Made by a program: the position numbers and the translations under genes. DNA of 64,000 bases from Siphonodentalium dalli. Lineage: Eukaryota > Mollusca > Scaphopoda > Gadilida > Siphonodentaliidae. The stretch covers positions 96,030,707 to 96,094,706 of the forward strand of contig CP136067.1 in the NCBI GenBank assembly GCA_032622095.1, in the 5' to 3' direction. A model generated the notes under the pieces. That model saw only the letters and a list, made by a program, of their open reading frames with translations. It was not told where the DNA came from and did not search any database. Shown here piece by piece: positions 1 to 11,857 of the stretch (positions are counted from its first letter, which is position 1; every line of letters begins with the position of its first letter).

Positions 1-1981
1 TTTAGTTATCTACTTCAATTCAATTTGGGGAAATTTCTAGCCTGTACCATTATTTGTTTGGATCCTGATAGTCTGCAACAAAATATGGTATCAGCAAGAA
101 TACGTATACTGGCATTAAAGGGAAAGAGGGTCAAAAGTAGCCACAAATACCCCCTTCTGCTGAGTTTACACCTATTTGTGTGGCAAGGGGATTGGAGGAT
201 AAGTGCTGATATAACTTATTATTACCTCCTCCCTTTTTTGCTTAGAACAGGGATAAACTCTATTTGGAAGTAGATCTTTTGGCAATAATTCAGTTGAATT
301 TTCAGGGCATATGACCTAACTACATACCCAGTGTGATAATCATAATGTGCTGATTATAATTTGGTCGACTCAGTACTGATGTCATTGTTCACTTCACTCA
401 ACGCCTCTTATCATTCTACACAATATAGTTGCTGTAATGACAGGACTTTAAAAGTGGGGTGTTGCTAGCTCTGTTTAGTGGCACTGATTTACAATGCATC
501 CTTTCTTTTCATGATAGATTTTAAGCCCTAGAGTAAGAGCTTAACCACAAAAGGTAGATTTAAATTGGTTCGCTCTTGTCAGAATGAAATTTCCCATTCA
601 GTCACAGATTAATTTCTGAATATATACATTAAAGGCATATTATGTGCTTGTTCGGGTGTGTGAAACTGATAAGTCAGTATTCAGGCACAAGGCCAACTGG
701 AAGAATGTAGCATTCTACTAACATCGCCGAAAATCTGAAGCAAATCGACCATACCACTCCATAGAAAACATCATCTGAACTGCGCTCAATTTTAAATAAT
801 TACGACTCGATTCATGACGTATCCATCTGTAATAAACTTACAAAAAAACTATTTTGCCATCGAAAGTCACTGCATATAATAATCAGTATATAAGAATGAG
901 TGTGTGGTGTCAATTTGGATCTAATATTTGTAAAAACAACTACTTTATACAGGACTAATCTCCATTTCTATTTTATCACCATGCCGGAGTGTTTCACATC
1001 ACTTTAAGAATACTAGATGGAAGCTACATGTATACAAGAAGTTAGTGTCATTTTTTTCTGGTTGACAAATATCTGAAGTTTAAAAATGGTCTAATCTTTA
1101 ATTGAAGGGATTCTCTGATTACATAAACGTAAGAGGATAATAGAGAAACATTGTATGCAAGCCTGAGTTTAGTGTGCCTGTCATTTGCAGAATGAGACCG
1201 TGGGCTAGCGTCTCCAAATTCACCCTCTTGGGACCTCATTCTGCATGGCCTCATCTGCTATGTGAGACATAGGCTCAGATTGAAGTTCCCAAATGGTGAA
1301 TATTGTGATGTACACCCATTAGGAACCTTGATTATGCAATGTATCGTCTGCCATTTTGGGATATAGTGAAAAACAACTAAAAAAGAAATAGAATAAGTTT
1401 CTATAGACATTTGATAATAAAGAAACTTTTCAGATAAGATAAAGGCCTAAGCAGAATGAGGTCCCCAGAGGGTGAATTTAGTGACGCTATCCCACGCTAT
1501 ATGGTTTTTAGTGGGTTTTTTTTTACATATCACAATTGCGGATTTATACAAGGTTCTAGATAGTTTCGATTGTGGATAGATTTGGAACTATACACATGGT
1601 AACGTCAGAATTGGTTTGATTTTATATCAATAACTGAGTTTCAATTGATTTAGTTAGATCAAAAGCCCTGCGCTTTGAATATGCAAACATGTGTACATTA
1701 ACTTCTGCTTTTAAAATGAGACATACAGGTAGTTGAACGATGCGATATTAGGATTGTGCCGCTTTTCGGACAAATAACAGGTCACAGATTTTATAATACA
1801 GTAATCGAGAACATGCATTCATTCATATTTTGGGTCCACAAAGATCGTCAGCATTTAATTTACATGGGGCAGCAATAATTACTGAGGTATTGTCATGTAT
1901 ATTGCATGCAGTAATGATTGTTGACACTGGAACTTTTATATATACCTTTCCAGGGAAATATGGCAATCAGACTGAATCAGT
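1..1981 (+). repeat. Direct duplication, copy 1 of a ~2-kb unit
   Basis: This stretch is repeated almost base for base at 2465-4446, with scattered single-base differences and a 1-bp indel. The window begins inside the copy, so its true left edge is unknown. It contains no convincing gene; the 68-codon minus-strand reading frame near 1048-1254 occurs in both copies only because it overlaps a hAT-type MITE fragment. Confidence 0.9.
1158..1500 (+). mobile_element. hAT-type MITE, long form, degraded
   Basis: The left terminus CAAGCCTGAGTTTAGTGTG and the GCAGAATGAG / CCTCATTCTGC arms match the family described at 59959-60254. The copy carries the long-form middle (CATCTGCTATG..., GGGATATAG...) and stops in the right palindromic half. 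It was duplicated with its host DNA as 3623-3965. Confidence 0.75.
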
Positions 1982-2090
1982 TGTAGTTGGGAGTTTCAGC
2001 TCTGTTTATTGTCATTTTATATATACCCAAAAAAAATATTTTTAGTTTGTGATAAGCTAATGCTAATTACAAATAATAGAAACACACAGT

Positions 2091-2223
2091 AACCCTTCCA
2101 TCACTGGAGCTTCTTGAAATTTTGTGAAAACCTTGTGCCAATGCACTGGCTTACAATGTCAAGGTAAATATTCTTAGGCCAATGTATTCTCTTATATATG
2201 CGAGGCTCCCTATGGTACAATTA
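2091..2223 (+). mobile_element. TTAA/CCCTTT MITE (CATGA family), truncated
   Basis: It starts TAACCCTTCCATCACTGG and contains the GCCAATGTATTCTC-TATATATGCGAGG half-module of the family described at 19126-19351. The right half is missing. It lies in the 480 bp between the two 2-kb duplicates and is not part of the duplicated unit. Confidence 0.65.
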
Positions 2224-2240
2224 ACAAATCAGTGCATGTA

Positions 2241-2405
2241 CAGTAATGCCCTAAATAATCGACTCCTTAACCGCAGCAGAATTATGGGTAATTTTTCAGG
2301 ATTTAGTCAGAAATATGGCTTTCCGATGAATGGCAACAAGCCATATGTCCGACTAAATCCTGAAAAATTACTCACAATTCTGCTGTGGTTAAGGAGTGGA
2401 CGATT
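2241..2405 (+). mobile_element. pogo-type foldback MITE, short and right-end decayed
   Basis: The left terminus CAGTAATGCCCTAAATAATC is intact, but the centre of the hairpin is shortened and the right terminus has diverged after AAGGAGTGG. See 4585-4797 for the family. Confidence 0.8.
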
Positions 2406-2464
2406 GCTATTATCCCATCAGCCAATGACTGGGGACAGCTGGAACAATCCACCCCATGCTATTA

Positions 2465-4446
2465 TTTAGTTATCTACTTCAATTCAATTTGGGGAAATTT
2501 CTAGCCTGTACCATTATTTGTTTGGATCCTGATAGTCTGCAACAAAATATGGTATCAGCAAGAATACGTATACTGGCATTAAAGGGAAAGAGGGTCAAAA
2601 GTAGCCTCAAATACCCCCTTCTGCTGAGTTTACACCTATTTGTGTGGCAAGGGGATTGGAGGATAAGTGCTGATATCACTTATTAATACCTCCTCCCTTT
2701 TTTGCTTAGAACAGGGATAAACTCTATTTGGAAGTAGATCTTTTGGCAATAATTCAGTTGAATTTTCAGGGCATATGACCTAACTACATACCCAGTGTGA
2801 TAATCATAATGTGCTGATTATAATTTGGTCGACTCAGTACTGATGTCATTGTTCACTTCACTCAACGCCTCTTATCATTCTACACAATATAGTTGCTGTA
2901 ATGACAGGACTTTAAAAGTGGGGTGTTGCTAGCTCTGTTTTGTGGCACTGATTTACAATGCATCTTTTCTTTTCATGATAGATTTTAAGCGCTAGAGTAA
3001 GAGCTTAACCACAAAAGGTAGATTTAAATTGGTTCGCTCTTGTCAGAATGAAATTTCCCATTCAGTCACAGATTAATTTCTGAATATATACATTAAAGGC
3101 ATATTATGTGCTTGTTCAGATGTGTGAAACTGATAAGTCAGTATTCAGGCACTAGGCCAACTGGAGGAAAGTAGCATTCTACTAACATCGCTGAAAATCT
3201 GAAGCAAATCGACCATACCACTCCATAGAAAACATCATCTGAACAGCGCTCAATTTTAAATAATTACAACTCGATTCATGACGCATCTATCTGTAATAAA
3301 CTTAACAAAAAAACTATTTTGCCATCAAAAGTCACTGCATATAATAATCAGTATATAAGAATGAGTGTGTGGTGTCAATTTGGATCTAATATTTGTAAAA
3401 ACAACTACTTTATACAGGACTAATCTCCATTTCTATTTTATCACCATGCCGGAGTGTTTCACATCACTTTAAGAATACTAGATGGAAGCTACATGTATAC
3501 AAGAAGTTAGTGTCATTTTTTTCTGGTTGACAAATATCTGAAGTTTAAAAATGGTCTAATCTTTAATTGAAGGGATTCTCTGATTACATAAACGTAAGAG
3601 GATAATAGAGAAACATTGTATGCAAGCCTGAGTTTAGTGTGCCTGTCATTTGCAGAATGAGACCGTGGGCTAGCGTCACCAAATTCACCCTCTTGGGACC
3701 TCATTCTGCATGGCCTCATCTGCTATGTGAGACATAGGCTCAGATTGAAGTTCCCAAATGGTGAATATTGTGATGTACACCCATTAGGAACCTTGATTAT
3801 GCAATGTATCGTCTGCCATTTTGGGATATAGTGAAAAACAACTAAAAAAGAAATAGAATAAGTTTCTATAGACATTTGATAATAAAGAAACTTTTCAGAT
3901 AAGATAAAGGCCTAAGCAGAATGAGGTCCCCAGAGGGTTAATTTAGTGACGCTATCCCACGCTATATGGTTTTTAGTGGGTTTTTTTTTACATATCACAA
4001 TTGCGGATTTATACAAGGTTCTAGATAGTTTCGATTGTGGATAGATTTGGAACTATACACATGGTAACGTCAGAATTGGTTTGATTTTATATCAATAACT
4101 GAGTTTCAATTGATTTAGTTAGATCAAAAGCCCTGCGCTTTGAATATGCAAACATGTGTACATTAACTTCTGCTTTTAAAATGAGACATACAGGTAGTTG
4201 AATGATGCGATATTAGGATTGTGCCGCTTTTCGGACAAATAACAGGTCACAGATTTTATAATACAGTAATCGAGAACATGCATTCATTCATATTTTGGGT
4301 CCACAAAGATCGTCGGCATTTAATTTACATGGGGCAGCAATAATTACTGAGGTATTGTCATGTATATTGCATGCAGTAATGATTGTTGACACTGGAACTT
4401 TTATATATACCTTTCCAGGGAAATATGGCAATCAGACTGAATCAGT
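2465..4446 (+). repeat. Direct duplication, copy 2 of the ~2-kb unit
   Basis: It matches 1-1981 with an offset of 2464-2465 bases. Homology stops abruptly after GACTGAATCAGT in both copies. The high identity across non-coding DNA suggests a recent segmental event, or two alleles assembled in tandem. Confidence 0.9.
3623..3965 (+). mobile_element. hAT-type MITE, second copy of the 1158-1500 fragment
   Basis: It arose by the segmental duplication rather than by transposition: flanks and breakpoints are identical to those at 1158-1500. Confidence 0.75.
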
Positions 4447-4584
4447 CGACTAGCAGATTATCGTGGAAATTCTAGTCAATGTCGACTAAGCATTTCAACA
4501 CAAACTAGCGATTCTGCAAAAGGCTTAAATCTGAGTTCTCAGCGGTTTCTCAAGATACATTCTTGTCTGTAGGTACTATATGTA

Positions 4585-4797
4585 CAGTAATGCTCTAAGT
4601 AATCGACTTCTTAACCACAGCAGAATTATGGGTAACTTTTCAGGATTTAGTCGGAAATATGGCTTGTTGCCATTCATCAGAAAGCTCTCGGGGAGAGCTT
4701 TCCGATGAATGGCAACAAGCCATATTTCCGACTAAATCCTGAAAAGTTACCCATAATTCTGCTGTAGTTAAGAAGTTGATTACTTAGAGCATTACTG
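4585..4797 (+). mobile_element. pogo-type foldback MITE (family reference copy)
   Basis: This 213-bp element is almost entirely one hairpin. It reads inward from CAGTAATGCTCTAAGTAATC through CCACAGCAGAATTATGGG and GGAAATATGGCTTGTTGCC to a small loop at GCTCTCGGGGAGAGC, then returns as the reverse complement to GAGCATTACTG. TA flanks both ends. CAGT termini with a TA duplication are the hallmark of Tc1/mariner-pogo elements; the family assignment is by termini only. It has no coding capacity. Copies in this window differ mainly in how much of the hairpin centre remains. Confidence 0.9.
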
Positions 4798-4799
4798 TA

Positions 4800-6032
4800 G
4801 CTTGTCTGAAGGCCACGCGAATAGACTAAAACAACTTTGAATGATATGTTATATATAAGACTTTCATAAGATGATCATGATTTATCATAAATTCATCATA
4901 CATCAGCCTCTATGTCAATATAGTCGAGCGACAAAATCGTGAGCATTCAACATATTCCTACAACAACTGTACCAGTATGTGTCAAAAAATCAATATCGGT
5001 AATCAAACATGAATAATAAAATGAAACTCACAAATCGGTTCAATAACGCACGGACAGACATCATCAAACAAAACCCTAAACGACGAGTAAAAAAAAAAAA
5101 CAGCAACGGAAATTAATCCCTAAATGACCACAGAGTCACACTTAAATCCCAATGTTTATTAACAGCCACTTGTTGTTGTATGGTGTAATGCTTATCCTTA
5201 ATACTGCATGTCACCCGGTGTCCATTCAAACTAAATTGTGGTGACAATCCCCCCCAATGAAAGCATATCACAATGAGACCTGCATGGTTCATGGTTCACT
5301 GAATTATTTGTAAGCTGATATCTGATTGGCTGAGAGAGATAACCCTGACTAATCGATGGGCTTCTTTGATAGTGAATAGAGCTGGTTGTTGGGTTTTGAA
5401 AATTATCAATGAATTTGATGAATCAGCTGAGTGGAGGTTTAGTGATGAATTCACTGGGGGGTAACTGTACCTGTTAATAGCTTTATGCAGTGGCTATTGT
5501 TTGTTCACTTTCATTGTTAAACCTGTCAATAATAATGGCTTCAATGGTCATAACTGTTGTTTGCTTTATAATATATATACTTGTAGGTGGGCTAGAAGGA
5601 TATTGTGATTTTTATTTCCTTTAATTAAGGACTCAAAACCGGGGATGGGACTAGAAGGTGGCGCATTTCCTTTCCCAACTATACCCTACCTCCCACCCCC
5701 CACAACTGATAGCAATTATTTGAACATTTTGATCATACTCCACCCCCCCCCCCCCCCCCCCCACGTGTCCAAAATCAAAAGATACCAATATCTCATTTTC
5801 CCTCCAAAATGAAGATAGAACAGTTTAGTTCTGACGTGACGTAATATCATATCTTCACATTTCTATCAATATCATTTATATTAGTCTTATCTTACAAAAG
5901 CATCCAGATATTGATATTTTACCCACACGATCAAACTTCAAGGGGAATTGAAATATTATTTTGAAATTCCATTACTTTTACAGACTGGAAGCTGAAAGGG
6001 GATGCATTTTACCAGGCCTGGAGATATTTTTT
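4800..6032. other. Unassigned non-coding stretch
   Basis: No gene is visible. It holds a 20-base C run at 5743-5762 and otherwise AT-rich sequence with no repeat partner I could find in this window. Confidence 0.5.
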
Positions 6033-7629
6033 AAAGATACATAGTCCGATTAACGCTCGATAATTACTATTTCCTTGGCTTCAGTGGTCAAAAATATTTG
6101 ATTCGAGTCAAGGAACCCACCCATCAAAGCTCAGAGTGATCAGATATTGATTTAAAGAAATCTGTTATTTTTCACCACCAATAATTTTTAAAAGTATAAG
6201 GTCGATGAGAAGGCGGTCTCAGACCAAATTGCAGATGAAGATGGATAACTCTAAAATCAAGTGGCTTTTTTGTGTCAGATATTTGACAAATCGGCAATAT
6301 TTCGTTGAACAAAATGTTGATAACATGTTTTTGGCAATTTTGTACTATAGTTGACTTTGGTTAGGCCAAAGAAAAAAGATACTATGTTTCCGTACATCAA
6401 AATTTTCTGAAAAAAATAAAAAATTTTTTTTTAGTTTTTTTACTGTTTTTACTGCTAATGCTCATAAATATTGATAATCATTAATGTGCAAAACACATGG
6501 TTTCTAACATAAGCCTGTGATAAGTGACATGAAGTGTGACAGTTGTCTCAAAAGCCACAGGTGTGTGATGGGTTGTGGATTGATAGGCATGAATCTTGCA
6601 ATTTTAATTTCAAGAGAGTGGATCTCATGCCTGCTTTACCAGTATGCCTTGTTTGGGACTTATGGAACATATTCATGAGTTCCAAATTGGGAAATTCCCC
6701 CCCCCCCCCCTGCACAGTGCTTATCTGAGTCTGCAAGTTTATTAATTTTGAGGCTATGAAAAGTATATGGCATACATGTGAACATGTCAATATCGAATAA
6801 AACTCTACATGACACATACTATGTTGATTCCTATGCTTGACCTACATGTACTATAAATTTTTTAACTATAGTTGATGTTTTGCTCAGAGTTATTTGGGTC
6901 TGCACTGTTTTAACTTTCAATGGAATTTTTCCTGTGCACTATTATTTGGGCCTGCACTTTTATTTGGAGCCTGAGAGTACCGGTAGGAACACTATAAACA
7001 GACGTGTGTGTATCTGTATATATACATGTATATAGGTTATGACCACATATGTTAGGGGTACAGCTACTGTTTCCAAAAACCAGGCATGCTAGGTTGGGTG
7101 CACTGGCTACCTCTGGACAATGGGATGCTGTTGTCACAATACAAGTACGGTATAATGGTGGTATTATGGGTAAAATTCTTATAAAAGTTAGTGACATCAA
7201 TCTCATACCAAGTTTATAGCCAAATTTATAAAAATGTGGTATGTGAAAAATAAATAACATCCTTATTAAAGCATGAAGTAAGTTTGATCTTTCATCAATC
7301 TTAATGTATATTTCCTAGTGCTGTGTTTATCAAGTAATACTTTCCCACAACACAAGTTGGCTTTTTATGTCAATTTCGGTCGAGGTTATTCAATATTTCT
7401 GCAGCTGGATAAAAAATATCAAAATAAAAAAAAAATAAAAAAATTTCCCTACATACCTACCCTAATTTTTTCACTTCGTTATCGGAAACATACTATCTTT
7501 TTTCTTTGGCCTTAGCATTATTTTTGGGAAATTAGTCGATTCTGACAACTGGAGCGGCATTTTAAAAAAAAACATTGTTGTTGGAATCTGATGATATGGG
7601 ACCATCAAATCGGAATGAGTACCTTTAAA
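6033..7629 (+). mobile_element. TTAA-flanked AGGTAC element, split by a Harbinger-type insertion
   Basis: The outer parts 6033-6363 and 7515-7629 align with the uninterrupted element at 48326-48789: they share CTATTTCCTTGGCTTC, GGAACCCACCCATCAA, AAAATGTTGATAAC and the right end GAGTACCTTTAA. The middle is the inserted element at 6364-7511. Removing the insertion and one TTA restores the same order as the 48.3-kb copy. Confidence 0.75.
6364..7511. mobile_element. PIF/Harbinger-type non-autonomous element, 1148 bp
   Basis: The terminal inverted repeats are about 28 bp (GGCCAAAGAAAAAAGATA.., one internal mismatch) and are flanked by a TTA duplication at 6361-6363 and 7512-7514. A 3-bp TWA target and GG-rich ends are typical of PIF/Harbinger. 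The 48.3-kb copy of the host repeat has the uninterrupted site (GTGGTTAGCATTA), which confirms the borders. No transposase or Myb-like frame is present; the longest frame (6910-7260, minus) has no recognisable motif. A C run lies at 6697-6710. Confidence 0.85.
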
Positions 7630-9180
7630 TTCCAAAGGATTCCAGCCCAGCATATGAACCCTATTTGTTAACTGTGAAGTAATTCGATTGGTAGCACCCT
7701 CCAACAGATTCTGGGCCAAGATGCAGGAGAAAATTAAACATCAAACAAAACAAAACAATGGAACATTGTAAAGCATGTGGTTCCTAGTTTGATTTTTTTT
7801 TGGGTGAGGTAAAAAAATGTCAATATTTTTTTCATGCAATTCTGACTCCAGATTATAAATCCGAAATTTAAAGGTACACAATCCATACACGACGAAATGA
7901 TTTTTTCATGCAGAAACTTTGCGCAAATGCCAATCCTGGTAATCATGTACTCATTTACCACAAATCGTGGATAATCAGGGCTGCAGCCATTATATGTTAA
8001 CACTGAGGCCTATGGGAAATAATTAATTCACCATAACATTTTAATTGGGAATTAACAATACACAAAACAACAGATACTAGCTTTCATTTATAACTATGAG
8101 CGGCCTCACACATGAGAATATAAAGCTATGGGTGGCCTTACTCAGTAAGTCTATTGGCCTGAATCCAAAATCATCTATAATTTCTCTCAAGAGAGGGAGA
8201 AAGTGCAGTGGCAGAATACAGTGATTACCCAATTGATCAGTCCAGTACATGCCAGTAAATTCCCCATTGACGTCAGCCATGTCTCCTTGTTTCAAGGAAC
8301 CTAAGAGTAAGGTTAACCTATCTCCCATATGCTAATCATTAGAAGTTGTTTTTTTAAACTGCATGAAAATGGTACTTATCTCGAATTGCATGAATCTATT
8401 CATAAAGTTGGCAGTAAGTGCATAAACTTCTGCCAGTCGATCTAAATGTGAAAGGTTCAAATCAATGGAGATTGATACATACATGTATACAGACTGAGCG
8501 GAGCGGGGCGGGGCGGGGGTTGTGGGGGGTTTTAAGAATGTCTATATAGTGGTACATGTAAACTACAGGTATCAGGACTTTGTTAGCGGGTCTTTATTGG
8601 AGAGTTGTTCACCCATTGCATTGTCTGCAGAATGATTTTTAGCTCATGTTGGCATTTCAGCTACTTGATACAGAACCATGAGTTGTTGAGTGATGGGTTA
8701 AATAATTATTGAATTTCTGCATCTCTGCATTTCAGGTAAATCAAATTAATAATTGTTCAGGAGAGACAAAAACTGATACCGACAATTTTAAATCGGCGAT
8801 TTTCGTTTCCATGTTTTTTTTTTTTTACGATGTTTCTTAAGTATAAATAAGTAACAATTGATCACACTTTGCGTAAGTTGTGCGTGAATGTGCATGTACG
8901 TTTTCGTCTGTCAAATCTCATTGTGGTGTGATATAAGGGGAATGCCTTTTAAATCCAATATCTACGACTCCATGATGCAGATGGTAATTCAAAAATGATG
9001 TCAGGACTTTTCGGCCAATCAGATTTATGAATTTTTGTCACATGTCGAAAAAAATCTCACTTCTGATTGGATATTGGGGTCACAGTTTCATATACTGGAT
9101 GTAACAGAGTCCACTGATTCTGGATCAGCAATAAAAAATTTCGTGCCAAAACCAGTACGACCTCTTCGAATCGCACCGAT
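7630..9180. other. Unassigned non-coding stretch
   Basis: It contains another AGGTACACAAT repeat end near 7873 and a G-rich cluster at 8505-8529. A minus-strand frame at 8077-8328 (83 codons) has no splice-site or motif support. I see no gene. Confidence 0.4.
8505..8529 (+). other. Potential G-quadruplex motif
   Basis: Four runs of 4, 4, 5 and 6 guanines are separated by loops of C, C and TTGT. This meets the usual four-tract definition of an intramolecular G-quadruplex with very short loops, and stands out in AT-rich surroundings. Confidence 0.6.
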
Positions 9181-9335
9181 GATATGGCTTGTTGCCATTC
9201 ATCGGAAAGCTCTCAGCGAGAGCTTTCCGATGAAGCTTTCCGATGAATGGCAACAAGCCATATTTCCAACTAAATCCTGAAAAGTTACCCATAATTCTGC
9301 TGTGGTTAAGGAGTCGATTATTTAGAGCATTACTG
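9181..9335 (+). mobile_element. pogo-type MITE, left part missing
   Basis: It begins inside the left arm at ATATGGCTTGTTGCC, with a small duplication of GCTTTCCGATGAA at the centre, and continues to a complete right end GAGCATTACTG followed by TA. Confidence 0.8.
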
Positions 9336-9337
9336 TA

Positions 9338-9532
9338 CTGGTTGGAAAATCAAATAATGAGAACAATTTCAACCTATACTGTGTTGTGTCAGGCAACACC
9401 ATCGCCACATCCCTGTCTTTCCTACAAGATACTCCACATGTAGATGCCATAAGAGAGGATTTCAATAAGAGAGTGGCTGCTGAACCACAGCTACACATCA
9501 CTGCCAGAAGAATTGAGATGTTTGTTATGTAA
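9338..9532 (+). pseudogene. Possible coding fragment of unknown protein
   Basis: One plus-strand frame is open from the right end of the preceding MITE to a TAA at 9530-9532. From 9341 it starts VGKSNNENNFNLYCVV and ends ITARRIEMFVM. The residue composition is balanced and protein-like, unlike the hairpin-derived frames elsewhere, and the region has no repeat partner in the window. There is no credible start codon or acceptor site, because the MITE abuts its left edge. It may be an exon of a nested plus-strand gene, a processed fragment, or part of a decayed transposon gene. I do not recognise the protein. A second small open stretch at 9691-9776, bordered by a TTTCTGTTTAG acceptor-like and a CCAGGTAGCT donor-like sequence, could belong with it. 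Confidence 0.3.
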
Positions 9533-9776
9533 ACAGACATGCATAAACTCAGCTCCAGCAAACATCACTGGCTGCATCACATAATCCTTCCATAACAGAA
9601 ATAAAACTATAGAATAGAGTTGCTTCCCTTTTGCTGAAATATCAGTTTGCATGCAGACTATGATTTATTAAAATTGATGTTTCTGTTTAGGGGTGGCATC
9701 AGATAGGTGTTTATGGCGGCTGTCGGGGAGGGTTAGCCCAGTTCTCCCCAGCAGGGAAATATGCAATGGTTGGCCA

Positions 9777-10859
9777 GGTAGCTTTGAGATCCTTTCGCCC
9801 CTCCCCCTGTTGGGGATTGTAGCCCCTGTATCAAGGAAATCCTTTCATCCCACCACTGTTTCTGTTCTGGATTATAGTTATAAAAAACAATCCTATATCA
9901 ATAGCATTTTGCTAAGTTTGGAGAATATAAACTAATATGATTGAGTCGGGTCTAAATATTTGAACTACATGAAAAATGTTCTGTTAAATAGCGATATTTG
10001 ATGTAGTCTACATGTGAACACAAATAGAGAGTATACAAGATAGATAACTCTATCCAGTAATGACATTCCTGACATTAATAGAGTTAAGCTTCTTACTGAG
10101 TACATTAGTTTGAGACAGCTTATCTGACGCTTACTTTTATATAAATGACTTTCTCTTTCATCACTAATAACCAGTGTTTATGTTTGTAATTTAGTTGTCG
10201 TGTACTTAAGAGAATATTGCATAATATATAAAGATCTTCTGCAAAAGAACATAGATCCAACATAGCCTCTTTGATAAGTTAGCTCTGATAAATATCGAAT
10301 CATGGTGCATAGCGCAGGCCATCAAGTCAGTCACGAGAGTGATATTACATACACAGTTGGGAATCACATGGTTTCCAGTTGATAAGTATCACGCATCCAA
10401 AATGGCAGAGATGATCGAAAACGCGACCAGAAACAAGGAAAAGGGTAACAAACTAGGAAAATTATATATTACATAGTATTTTGGCAGCAGTGAGCATATG
10501 TCACTATGTCACACTATTTTTAAAACAAGCTGATACCTCATTTGTATCCAAGTTCACATTTGTTTGCTATACCATTCTGACCGAAGTTGTCAGTCGAAGT
10601 ACTCTCCTAGATGTATGGACTGGTGTATTCACGAACCTCTGACTGGCGACTTTGGTCAGAATGTTATAGAAAACTAACCCGTATTTCAGAACAGATAAGG
10701 TATGAATTTGTTTTAAAACTAAACTAGGATATGCTCATAATCGTCAAAATGCTATGTTTTGTGTCAGTTCCTCATATATTATGTTTTTTGTGCATTTGCA
10801 TATTTTGAATGTGTGGTACTCACCGATTTTGAAACCATGTGATTCCCACCGTGATTTAA
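9777..10859. other. Unassigned non-coding stretch
   Basis: No repeat partner or coding evidence was found. It ends at the TTAA site used by the element at 10860. Confidence 0.4.
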
Positions 10860-11251
10860 CCCTTTACCCAACAAACCGGCCAAAACCGGCCAAATAAAGC
10901 TTCAACAGCCTAAAATATCTTCGGTCTGTCTCGATAGAACCATACAAATATGGATATCATTGGAACCGGCTCCTTGACCACATTGTGATAGTTACAGTTA
11001 TGCCCTGTGCCAATGCATTCTCTTATATATGCGAGTCGACCATAGGTCGCCTCGCATATATAAGAGAATGCATTGGCCTAAAAAAAATATTTTTAAAACA
11101 CTTTTTACCATTTTTTCTTACATTCTTTAACAATTTTATAATTTTTAATGTGTTAAGCCAATGCATTCTCTTATATATGCGAGGCGACCTATGGTCGACT
11201 CGCATATATAAGAGGATGCATTGGCACAGGGCCGTTCTGTTGGGTAAAGGG
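10860..11251 (+). mobile_element. TTAA/CCCTTT MITE, ACCCAACA family (reference copy)
   Basis: The element reads CCCTTTACCCAACAAACC at the left and TGTTGGGTAAAGGG at the right. It is flanked by TTAA on the left and ATAA (one change) on the right, as expected for piggyBac-type insertion. The left third is a GGCC-rich unique segment; the rest is two copies of the hairpin module CCAATGCATTCTC..TATATATGCGAG around GTCGACC, separated by an AT-rich spacer. It has no coding capacity; the open frames across it are translations of the palindromes. Confidence 0.85.
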
Positions 11252-11382
11252 ATAAGGCATTGTGAAATGTCAGTGTGTATTTTGAAAGAAAATAACATCA
11301 CATTTGTGATTCTCTGATTTTAAAATTTAAATATATTCGATTAACTTTTAGTACATAAAACTAAAATGTTTCAGGAGATGTA

Positions 11383-11595
11383 TAGTAATGCCCTAAGTAA
11401 TCGACTCCTTAACCACAGCAGAATTATGGGTAAATTTTCAGGATTCAGTCAGAAATATGGCTCGTTGCCATTCATCGGAAAGCTCTCCCCGAGAGCTTTC
11501 CGATGAAGGGCAGCAAGCCATATTTCCGACTAAATCCTGAAAAATTTCCCATAATTCTGCTGTGGTTTAGGGGTCGATTATTTATGACATTACTG
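11383..11595 (+). mobile_element. pogo-type foldback MITE
   Basis: It is full length (213 bp). The first base of the left terminus has mutated (TAGTAATGCCC) while the right end ATTACTG-TA is intact. Confidence 0.85.
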
Positions 11596-11857
11596 TATAC
11601 ACATAAAATAACTATGCAGACTGCAGTTAATCTTTAATCCTAATGTGAATTCAAACCAGACAGAGATTCGTGGTGTGATCATGTGACACTAATTAGCGAT
11701 ATATTTACATGTACACCCATAATAAGGTCCTATCAGAGCTAGCGTTCAAAGAGACAGGATCCAATAACAATCTGAATCATGCAAGTTTTTCACTATAAAA
11801 TAAGATGATTTTTGCTGATATCATGCACTAAACAATTCCAGAGACATAGAAAGCGTT

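Noticed and set aside
6910-7260. 116-codon minus-strand frame
   Set aside because: It lies wholly inside the Harbinger-type insertion, resembles no transposase or Myb-like protein, and has no start context.
8077-8328. 83-codon minus-strand frame, considered as a downstream exon of the host gene
   Set aside because: No acceptor/donor pair in the phase required after exon 5 (phase 0) was convincing, and the residues match neither the module nor a LIM domain.
10985-11317. Open frames with recurring ANAFSYICES / YIRECIG peptides (also 11023-11301, 25727-25939, 41185-41508, 37729-37983)
   Set aside because: The peptides are translations of the CCAATGCATTCTC hairpin module shared by TTAA elements, seen on both strands. 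They are not a protein family.
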